Shown: piece after piece, positions 9,286-16,099 of the stretch | Position numbering within the stretch: the first letter of the stretch is position 1 | How the letters are laid out: each line of letters begins with the position of its first letter | Assembly: GCF_030539875.1 (NCBI RefSeq) | Contig: NZ_JAUNXI010000015.1 | Location: forward strand, 1 to 45,219 | Length of the DNA: 45,219 nucleotides | Reading direction: 5' to 3' | Source of the DNA: Methanobrevibacter sp. | Lineage (GTDB): Archaea > Methanobacteriota > Methanobacteria > Methanobacteriales > Methanobacteriaceae | Program-made: the position numbers and the translations under genes | Notes under the pieces: model-generated | Told to the model about the DNA's origin: nothing | The model's database searches: none | The model's input: the letters and a program-made list of their open reading frames with translations, nothing else

Positions 9286-10002
9286 TTATTTTTTTAAATC
9301 TTCTTTTAATAACTCAAACATTTCTTCTTTAACTTTTTTATTAGATTTTAGAACAAATTTTGCATTTGAAATCTTCCTTATTCGTCCTCTCTTAGTATAA
9401 ACAAAATTATCTTTTTCTATCGCATTACACATTTCACATTGTGGAATAATATTTACTATGGTTAATGGTTTATTGGGATCAATATGGCCTTTTTGTAATT
9501 TTGTTATATTACCATAACGATAATTTTTTTCTCCTTCTTTTGAACCACATGTAGCACACCTATAATCATAATCCTCTTTTAAATTTTCCCAATCATCTTC
9601 AGTTAATTCAATTTCCCTCCTTAAACTATCAAAATTAGGATAAGGCTCTTCAACACTTATTAAGCAATACTCTCCAGAATTAACATTATAATGAGAGCAT
9701 TCTGGGTCCCCCCGTTTTCCACTAATAATGTACCATCCTGATTGCTTGCCTAACATTCTTCCTGCTTGGACATCACCCGATGTGCCATCTGTTGGATATT
9801 GTAAAACAAAGTCTGTTAAGTCTTCTTTTTTGACAGGTTGTTTAAAATTAATATACAAATATATTAATGCTAAAGATGAACGAATATATTTTTCACCTCT
9901 TTTAAACCCAGGAATTTTTACTCCATACTCTTTTAAATATAATTCATGGTTATTAGCTAACTCATCATAATATTTTTTTAACTCATTTTCTTCAAGATAC
10001 AT
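9286..10002 (-). CDS. HNH endonuclease of a restriction-modification locus
   Basis: A 238-residue protein. The C-terminal half has a zinc-bound HNH core: CATC at about residues 149-152, KGHIDP at about 172, and NIIPQCEMCN at about 185-194. The N-terminal half (YPTDGTSGDVQAGRMLGKQSGWYI) resembles the region seen before HNH domains in several type II restriction enzymes. It lies between the intact methyltransferase and the McrB-like gene on the same strand, so it could be the cutter for that methyltransferase or an extra part of the LlaJI-like system. Start ATG at 10002 is 36 bases from the divergent regulator promoter palindrome. The gene is intact. Confidence 0.8.
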   Translation of the reverse strand: MYLEENELKKYYDELANNHELYLKEYGVKIPGFKRGEKYIRSSLALIYLYINFKQPVKKEDLTDFVLQYPTDGTSGDVQAGRMLGKQSGWYIISGKRGDPECSHYNVNSGEYCLISVEEPYPNFDSLRREIELTEDDWENLKEDYDYRCATCGSKEGEKNYRYGNITKLQKGHIDPNKPLTIVNIIPQCEMCNAIEKDNFVYTKRGRIRKISNAKFVLKSNKKVKEEMFELLKEDLKK

Positions 10003-10025
10003 AATTTTATTTAAGTAAAAAACAA

Positions 10026-10037
10026 TTTTTATATATA
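10026..10037 (+). promoter_or_regulatory. TATA box for the winged-helix regulator
   Basis: TTTTTATATATA lies immediately before the palindrome at 10038 and about 35-45 bases upstream of the likely ATG at 10071, as expected for an archaeal TATA box with a short leader. Confidence 0.5.
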
Positions 10038-10055
10038 GTTACATATTTATGTAAC
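10038..10055. promoter_or_regulatory. Palindromic operator GTTACATA-TT-TATGTAAC
   Basis: A perfect inverted repeat with 8-base arms and a 2-base centre. It touches the TATA box on one side and the start of the regulator gene on the other, and it lies in the divergent gap with the HNH gene at 10002. A dimeric winged-helix protein bound here would block transcription initiation, so the simplest reading is autorepression and control of the leftward genes by the 86-residue regulator. Confidence 0.6.
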
Positions 10056-10070
10056 CAAATGAGGAATTTT

Positions 10071-10331
10071 ATGATGAATAAAGAGTTAAATTATATTTTA
10101 AAAAGTGAAATTAGGTTCCATATAATATTACAATTAAAAAATGGAATTAAAACTCCAAAAGAATTATCATCAAAAAAATTCTATTTAAGTCATATTTCTA
10201 CAAATCTGAAAGAATTAGAAAATAAAAATTATGTAATATGTGTTAACCCAGAAGATAGGAAAAATAAGAAGTATTCGTTGACTAAAAAAAGTGAAGAAAT
10301 ATTAAACTATTTACATAAAATAACAAAATAA
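10071..10331 (+). CDS. Small winged-helix transcription regulator
   Basis: An 86-residue DNA-binding protein with an archaeal winged-helix pattern: helices to about residue 30, a recognition region (PKELSSKKFYLSHISTNLKE), and a wing (VNPEDRKNKKYSLTKKSEEIL). The ATG at 10059 is also possible, but GAGG at 10061-10064 stands six bases before the ATG at 10071, which favours the latter. It sits inside a restriction-modification cluster, divergent from the HNH gene and tail-to-tail with the methyltransferase with no gap, a place typical of restriction-system controller proteins. It is not a canonical C-protein, so the control role is inferred from place and from the adjoining palindrome. Confidence 0.75.
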   Translation: MMNKELNYILKSEIRFHIILQLKNGIKTPKELSSKKFYLSHISTNLKELENKNYVICVNPEDRKNKKYSLTKKSEEILNYLHKITK

Positions 10332-11453
10332 TTATTCGAATTTTGACAAAGATTTTTTCATTTCAAAAGCAATGGCTTTTGCTAGTAAGGGTGGTACAGC
10401 ATTCCCTACTTGTTTATATTGTTGACTACTTGAACCCATGAATTCAACATAATCTGGAAAAGATTGCAATCTACAAGCTTCTCTGACTGTGATGACCCTA
10501 TTAGATGTAGGGTGTAAAAATCTTCCTGGGGCACTAGCACAACCACAATTACCTGTAATGGTATCTGCAGGTTTATTTTCATCTAATTTTCCATAAATAT
10601 TTGAATAACCTCTTTTGAGTTTTAAATCATCCGGCAAATTTCCATGATTTCCGCCCTGAGGAATATTTTTTATCCTTTCAATAACTACTTTTGAATGATT
10701 TGGTGCTTTATGATTAAACAATTTTTTACTGTTTTTTCTACAAAATTTTTGATAATCATTTTCAGGCTCTTTATCGTATTTTTCTGCAGATTCGTTACAT
10801 TCAATAGTAGGTAAATCAGAAACGGCATCTTTTACTGTTAAATATGAATTAGAGTTTTCAAAAAAACTAAACAAAGATTTTTTATCATGATGTGTAGATT
10901 TAGGGAATTTAAAAATAAAATTGTAATTTTTTTTAATTCCTGCGAAGAAAATTCTTTTTCTAAATTGGGGAACTCCATAATCTGCAGCCAACAAGACTTT
11001 AGATTTTACATTATAGCCAATTTCATCAAAAATATCAATTAATTCATCTTTAATTAATTCTCCTTGACCGTTTTTCATAGAAGCAAGGCCAGAAACATTT
11101 TCCATTAAGAACATTTTTGGTTTAATTTCATTAACAATATCTGCATAAATTCTAACTAAATTATTTCTTGGATCATCAATCATCCTATTTCCAACTGTGC
11201 TGAACCCTTGACAAGGTGGACCCCCAATAACAACATCAATATCTTTAGAGTCTATGTTATTATTTTTTAAAAAAGAAAGAATATCGATATTATTTAAATC
11301 TACATTAAAGCCTTTAGTATTTGGATGAGAATTTTTATATGTATCTAAAAAATTTGGTTCTATATCAAAACCTGCTAATATATTAAAACCAGCCAATTCA
11401 AAACCTAGACTTAAACCTCCTGCTCCACAAAATAAATCAATGATATTATACAT
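10332..11453 (-). CDS. Intact C5-cytosine DNA methyltransferase
   Basis: A full-length 373-residue 5-methylcytosine methyltransferase. Motifs in order: I IDLFCGAGGLSLGFELAGF (residues about 5-23), IV GGPPCQGFSTVG with the catalytic Cys near residue 80, VI ENVSGL, VIII QFRKRIFFAG, IX REACRLQSFPDY and X QVGNAVPPLLAKAIA. The target-recognition region lies between VIII and IX and cannot be read for specificity. It starts the leftward block methyltransferase - HNH - McrB-like - LlaJI-like. LlaJI itself uses two such enzymes because its site is asymmetric; only this one is intact nearby. A link with DISARM (class 2 uses a C5 methyltransferase) is also possible. Confidence 0.9.
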   Translation of the reverse strand: MYNIIDLFCGAGGLSLGFELAGFNILAGFDIEPNFLDTYKNSHPNTKGFNVDLNNIDILSFLKNNNIDSKDIDVVIGGPPCQGFSTVGNRMIDDPRNNLVRIYADIVNEIKPKMFLMENVSGLASMKNGQGELIKDELIDIFDEIGYNVKSKVLLAADYGVPQFRKRIFFAGIKKNYNFIFKFPKSTHHDKKSLFSFFENSNSYLTVKDAVSDLPTIECNESAEKYDKEPENDYQKFCRKNSKKLFNHKAPNHSKVVIERIKNIPQGGNHGNLPDDLKLKRGYSNIYGKLDENKPADTITGNCGCASAPGRFLHPTSNRVITVREACRLQSFPDYVEFMGSSSQQYKQVGNAVPPLLAKAIAFEMKKSLSKFE

Positions 11454-11760
11454 GAAAATCTCCTTAGCCTTTAAAATAAAAAAATATAAAAATAATATTT
11501 TTTAGGAACTATTTTATTATAAAATTTTTTTAAAAAATAAAAATTATCGATTTAACAAATTTTTATAATTTTATATTAAACTTAAATACTTATAAATCTT
11601 AAGAGAGCAGTTGAAAACAAATATTTAAAAATAGTTAACCATACTTTAAAATTCATAAAAATACTTAAACTATCTATTACAAATAGTAAACATCTTATTT
11701 AAATAAAAAACATTTAAATACCACCTTAAACACAAAACAAACCATAAAAATCATTTTAAA
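11454..11760. other. Intergenic region, ending in P element copy 1
   Basis: About 300 AT-rich bases between the methyltransferase start and the small frameshifted gene. No protein-coding sign. Its right half holds the P repeat element described separately. Confidence 0.5.
11636..11703 (+). repeat. P element, copy 1 (upstream noncoding repeat)
   Basis: It contains ACCATACTTTAAAATTCAT, then ACTTAAA, then ATTACAAATAGTAAACAT and ATTTAAATA, in the same order as the copy at 29773-29855. It includes a small palindrome CTATT-ACA-AATAG. It lies upstream of the gene at 11761 and may act as its promoter. Confidence 0.6.
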
Positions 11761-12136
11761 GTGATAAAAATGTGTGAAGAAAAGTTAAAAAAAGTAATAG
11801 ATATGGAAACCGAAAAAATAAGAGACAAGTATGATCAATGCCAAAATCTAGTGAGATTATATCAAATATGGGAAGTAAAGAAGATGACTGGAATTGACAT
11901 TGAGACAATCAAGTTAATGAGGTCCAAACTAAAAAAAAGAAAATAAGATATGTGAACTCCAAACAGACATAAGGGATTTGGACTATGAAATAAGCTATAA
12001 TATGGGATTTGAAATGGGGGTGATGGAAAGCAAATACTCTGCAGCATACCAACTGCTTAAAAACGACTGGAAAATTGAAGATATAGCCAGAATAACAGAA
12101 CTTGACCAAGATCAAATCAAACAATTAATTGATTAG
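11761..12136 (+). pseudogene. Small helical protein gene split by a +1 frameshift in an A8 tract
   Basis: The first frame starts GTG at 11761 (or ATG at 11770) and ends at 11946 after SKLKKRK. Removing one A from the A-run at 11929-11936 joins it to a second frame (ENKICELQTDIRDLDYEI ... NMGFEMGVMESKY ... KIEDIARITELDQDQIKQLID) ending at 12136. The joined product would be about 125 residues. The end pattern (KNDWKIEDIARITELDQDQI) resembles the tail of Rpn/PD-(D/E)XK transposase-like proteins, which often end in an IAEITGLS-type motif, but the nuclease core is absent. It lies between the P element and the H hairpin. Homopolymer slippage, decay or a sequencing error could all explain it. Confidence 0.65.
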
Positions 12137-12197
12137 ACATGCAAATCATCTTTAGGCAAACATCATTTATCAAGATGATTTCTATGGTAGACCAGTT

Positions 12198-12286
12198 CGA
12201 AAGGCGACCTATCCTCCCATGGATTCTTAGGGGCTAAAATTAAATGAAGTTTTTAGCTCCTGAATCTAACAATTAAAATTTATGCA
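12198..12286 (+). repeat. H element, copy 1 (conserved hairpin)
   Basis: It aligns with 30820-30914. Shared blocks are CGAAA, CCTCCC-A/G-TGGA, TTAG-GGGGCT, TGAAGTTTTTA-G/C-CTCCT, ATCT-N-ACAATTAAA and TTTAT-A/G-CA. AGGGGCTAAAA (12229-12239) pairs with TTTTAGCTCCT (12251-12261) over 11 positions with one G-U pair. It starts about 60 bases after a stop codon, so it may be a 3' RNA structure or an element end. Confidence 0.65.
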
Positions 12287-12293
12287 CAAGGAA

Positions 12294-12395
12294 TTTATTG
12301 TTTACAAATAATTTTCTCAACTAATTTTACTTATTTTTAACCATATCATTATAATTTTACAGCTTTACTGAAAATTGGCTTTAAAATTATATAGT
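12294..12395 (+). repeat. T element, copy 1
   Basis: It shares ATTGTTTAC, ATAATTTTCTC, TAATTTTACTTATTTTT, CATATCA, TAATTTTACA and CTTTAAAATT in order with 29963-30075, and the first half with 30950-31003. It follows the H hairpin directly, as at 30.9 kb. Role unknown. Confidence 0.55.
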
Positions 12396-12454
12396 ACCCT
12401 ACAGAAAGTATTTTAAAAAAAAATAAAACCTTGAATGAAAGTAAAAATTAAAAA

Positions 12455-12745
12455 TTATCTTATACAGCCATTAAGATAATCCTCAATTTCTTCATCACTC
12501 ATTTCTTGATGTTCTCCTTCAAGCCTTCACACAAGGTGTCAAAGTAGTCCCGTGACAGCCCATAATAATCCCAAATTGTGCTGTTTGTAAGTATTTTAAG
12601 CTCAAAGCCGTCCATTTCACCAAGGCCAATTATCTCATTATACCAGTTTGGATTGTCTTCAGGGGTTCGACCAGAATTTTCCCGTCTACAGACGTGTTCA
12701 AACTGAACTTCATTAAAAAAATCTTGATAATTAATTAAATTTATA
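12455..12745 (-). pseudogene. Remnant of an unknown gene
   Basis: On the minus strand an open piece reads NYQDFFNEVQFEHVCRREN, then GRTPEDNPNWYNEIIGLGEM and DGFELKILTNSTIWDYYGLS up to a stop at about 12510. The sense then continues in a neighbouring frame (LEGEHQEMSDEEIEDYLNGC) to a stop at 12455, so one indel lies near 12525. It has no good start codon. I do not recognise the family. It lies between the T element and drmA and is less AT-rich than its surroundings, so it looks like a left-over of older chromosome. Confidence 0.5.
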
Positions 12746-12852
12746 ACTTATGAATTTTAGATTTAATATCAACTACTAACAAGGGGGTTTTTACTATAGA
12801 AATTGATTATAAAGAATATCAAAGATTTGCTAATATTTTAACTGATGATATA

Positions 12853-15800
12853 ATGTTAAAATTAATAGGCAAACATGACAATTTTTTAAGATATAAGGAA
12901 ACTCATACTCCTTCTAGAACTATTTTTGTTGGGAATTTAGAAGAAGCTAGCAGTATTGATGTGAATGACTCCAAATCAGGATCTTCAAACTCATTATCTG
13001 TAAGATTTCTATTAAATGATTTAAATGATAAAATTGACTTAAATTTATCATTATCTGTTTTTTATAGAGTATATCCTACTTTTGAAGAGCAAGAAAAATA
13101 CATCAAAATAAATTATGAAGATACTGATAATGTTAATCAGTTTAAGATGGGTAATATTTGGAAAAGAAAAGATATTCCACTGAATCTTATAAGCTTTGAT
13201 AAGGATGAAATTTTTACAGTTGAATTGAAGGATTATATTCAAGATATTTTAGAATCAGATGAATTATATTTAAATTCTGAAGACATACCTGCAGATATTG
13301 CTAAAGATGAAGATAAATATAATTCATTTATAAAAGAATTACCTAAAAAAGATAACTCTTTTCTTAATTGGACTGTGGAAATCTCATTAAAAACTCAAAA
13401 ATTCACTCAAGATAAAAAGGAGCTAGTATTATGTACTATTTCATTAGTAAATAAGTCTGAAAGTCCGGATATTAATTTTAAACTTTACGAAAGTAATATT
13501 TTTGCTCCAAGTTTAGATATTAACCTTAATAACAATACTCCAGTTCCTTTTAAATATAAGTATACTCATGAAGGATATGCAAAAATATATGAAGAATATT
13601 TAAGATGTGTAAACTGCCAAGGAAAATTAAAAAATAACCATATAACAACAAGTGCTTACTCTTCATATGACCAACCAAAAGTTACCCCAAAAAACCAGAT
13701 AGAAGGGGCAGATATTAGATTTGAAACATTATCTACTGAAGAAGGATTAAATGAATTAACTAAAATTTATGAATTAATGAATGAACACCTCAATGATTGT
13801 GAAACTAAAGAACCCGATGAAGAATATTCTGAACAGATTTCTAATTTTAGGAAGATGCAAGATAGTTTTTACAAAGGGATAAATCTATTAAAAAATAATC
13901 CAAAGTCTTTAAAAGCATTTTTATTAATGAATAAAGCATTTAAATTAAATTCTGAAGAAAAAGGATATGATTCCTGGAGATTATTCCAGATAGTTTTCAT
14001 TGTTTCAGAATTAGTTGATGTGGTTGAAAAATCGTTTTCTAAAGATACCTGTTCATTATTGCATGTTATGACTGGTGGAGGTAAATCCGAAGCATACTTT
14101 GGATTAGTCATATTCTCAGCATTTTATGATAGGATTACCGGAAAAACATTTGGCGTGACAGCATTTACTAAATTCCCATTAAGAATGTTATCCATTCAAC
14201 AGTTACAGAGAATTGCCAATATATTTATTTGGGCAGAAGAAATAAGAAAAAATGAAAATTTAGGAGGCGAACCATTTTCCATAGCCTATTATGTCGGTTC
14301 TACTGATGATGAATTCCCTGATTATAACTATAAAGTCCTTAAAATTATTGAAAAAAATGCAAATGATGGTTTAGATACACCAGGAAAAATTATTGATACT
14401 TGTCCAATTTGTAAAGATCATCCTCCCGTATTTTTAGAAATGGACCCTGATAATAAAACAATTATCCATAAATGTAGTGAATGTGGACGAGAGTATCGCT
14501 TGTATTTTAGTGATGATGAGATATATCGTATGATTCCCACATTTATTGTTTCTACTGTTGATAAACTTGCATCTGTGGCCCAAAATAGAAGATTTAAAAA
14601 TTTATTCGGAGGCAAGTTGGATATTTGTCCAAACGGCCATGGATTTAATTCAAGAAATGACATATGTTTCTACAAAGATAAGAATTCAAACCAATGCAAA
14701 GAAAAAGGAAATCCGGTTCAAATTGACTTTAATACAGGACCTAGTTTGATGATACAGGATGAACTTCACCTTATTCGTGAAGGATTTGGTACTATTGATT
14801 CTCATTTTGAATCCATGTTTGAAGCTTTAGAACAAGAACTAGGGGGATTTTCATTTAAAAGAGTAGCAATGACCGCTACTGTTGCAGGTGCTAGAAATCA
14901 GATAAAACAATTGTATGATAAAGAAACAGTAATTTTCCCACCAAAATTAATAAATTCCAAGGGAGAAGACTTCTTTTTTAACTATGAAAAATATGATGAT
15001 AAAAAACCAATAATTCAAAGAAGAATACTTGGAATCAAACCAAATCATTCTGTAATTTCACCTTTAACTGCAATATTAAGATATTCTGCACAATTTTTTA
15101 AATATTTGGATGAAAATTTAGAAGAATTTGCTGAAAAATATGAATTTGACTTAGAAGATTTAATCGTGATAAAAGAATATTATAAACAGATTTTAACTTA
15201 TCACAAAAAGAAATCTGCAACACAAATTGTTAGTTATTTTGCAGAGAGCTTTATTAATGGCCGTGAAGATTCTTATAATATTGAAGCCAGACCATTAACA
15301 GGAGAAAATAATTTAGAATATATCAAGGAAACAATAGATTTGGTTGAAAACTATTACAAAAATCCAAATAATAGTAACCGGTTGCTCTCCATAAATGCTA
15401 CAAGCATTGTGTCACATGGAGTGGATGTCGATAAATGGAATTTCATGGTATTCGATGGAATGCCTAATAATACCTCAGAATATATTCAAGCCTTAAGTCG
15501 TGCTGGACGTAAAAAATTTGGAGTTATCTTCTTAACATTTGTACCTCACAGAACTAGAGATCTAAGTTTTTACCATAATTTTAATGAATATCATGAAATA
15601 TTGAATGATAAGGTTGAAAATGTTGCACTTTCAAGATGGACCAAATTGGGATTCGATCAAACATTTACTAGTGTATTCTTAGGGGCAATATTAAATTATA
15701 TGTCTGATATATGTGAAAAACCGATTTATTTAGTCAAAGATGTTCGAAAACTTTTCATTAATGACTATGAAAATATTAATAATGCTAAAAGAGAGGATAT

Positions 15801-16095
15801 CAATCAGGAATTACTTCAATTATTGACTGATTTCTTGCATAAATCATATATAACTGATTATGAAGTTACAGGTTCTAAATATTTCCGCGAGAGCATTAAA
15901 AGAGAAGCTGAGGATAGAATATTAGCTTTAGCAAATTATGGAATTTCCAGGGATAATTCTACATTCTTAAATAAAGCCTTGAAGAATAATGATAATAAGA
16001 ATTATAATACCCAAATGGGTATGAGAGGCATTCAAGACATAATAATTTTAAAACCTGGAAATGGTGAAAGTACATTTAGGAATAATTGGAGGTGA
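12853..16095 (+). CDS. drmA: DISARM helicase DrmA
   Basis: A 1080-residue (from the first ATG) SF2 helicase. Motifs: N-terminal THTPSRTIFVGNL; a CVNC pair near 250; Walker A MTGGGKSEAYFGL at about 405; zinc-like CPIC ... CSEC at about 516-540; Walker B variant QDELHLIREGFG near 634; MTATVAG near 672; and motif VI EYIQALSRAGR near 878. This matches DrmA of DISARM, which restricts phage DNA together with DrmB. The frame is open upstream, and GGGGG at 12783-12787 precedes an ATA at 12796 rather than an ATG, so 19 more residues (IEIDYKEYQRFANILTDDI) are likely part of the protein. The stop overlaps the drmB ribosome-binding site. Confidence 0.82.
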   Translation: MLKLIGKHDNFLRYKETHTPSRTIFVGNLEEASSIDVNDSKSGSSNSLSVRFLLNDLNDKIDLNLSLSVFYRVYPTFEEQEKYIKINYEDTDNVNQFKMGNIWKRKDIPLNLISFDKDEIFTVELKDYIQDILESDELYLNSEDIPADIAKDEDKYNSFIKELPKKDNSFLNWTVEISLKTQKFTQDKKELVLCTISLVNKSESPDINFKLYESNIFAPSLDINLNNNTPVPFKYKYTHEGYAKIYEEYLRCVNCQGKLKNNHITTSAYSSYDQPKVTPKNQIEGADIRFETLSTEEGLNELTKIYELMNEHLNDCETKEPDEEYSEQISNFRKMQDSFYKGINLLKNNPKSLKAFLLMNKAFKLNSEEKGYDSWRLFQIVFIVSELVDVVEKSFSKDTCSLLHVMTGGGKSEAYFGLVIFSAFYDRITGKTFGVTAFTKFPLRMLSIQQLQRIANIFIWAEEIRKNENLGGEPFSIAYYVGSTDDEFPDYNYKVLKIIEKNANDGLDTPGKIIDTCPICKDHPPVFLEMDPDNKTIIHKCSECGREYRLYFSDDEIYRMIPTFIVSTVDKLASVAQNRRFKNLFGGKLDICPNGHGFNSRNDICFYKDKNSNQCKEKGNPVQIDFNTGPSLMIQDELHLIREGFGTIDSHFESMFEALEQELGGFSFKRVAMTATVAGARNQIKQLYDKETVIFPPKLINSKGEDFFFNYEKYDDKKPIIQRRILGIKPNHSVISPLTAILRYSAQFFKYLDENLEEFAEKYEFDLEDLIVIKEYYKQILTYHKKKSATQIVSYFAESFINGREDSYNIEARPLTGENNLEYIKETIDLVENYYKNPNNSNRLLSINATSIVSHGVDVDKWNFMVFDGMPNNTSEYIQALSRAGRKKFGVIFLTFVPHRTRDLSFYHNFNEYHEILNDKVENVALSRWTKLGFDQTFTSVFLGAILNYMSDICEKPIYLVKDVRKLFINDYENINNAKREDINQELLQLLTDFLHKSYITDYEVTGSKYFRESIKREAEDRILALANYGISRDNSTFLNKALKNNDNKNYNTQMGMRGIQDIIILKPGNGESTFRNNWR

Positions 16096-16099
16096 TTTT

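Noticed and set aside
10332-11453. Firm naming of this methyltransferase as DISARM DrmMII
   Set aside because: It is on the other strand, over 1 kb from drmA with a repeated cassette between, and another C5 methyltransferase lies on the other side of the DISARM genes; neither can be chosen from sequence alone.
12225-12265. H hairpin as a simple intrinsic terminator
   Set aside because: No T-run follows the stem, and similarity between copies extends well beyond it on both sides.
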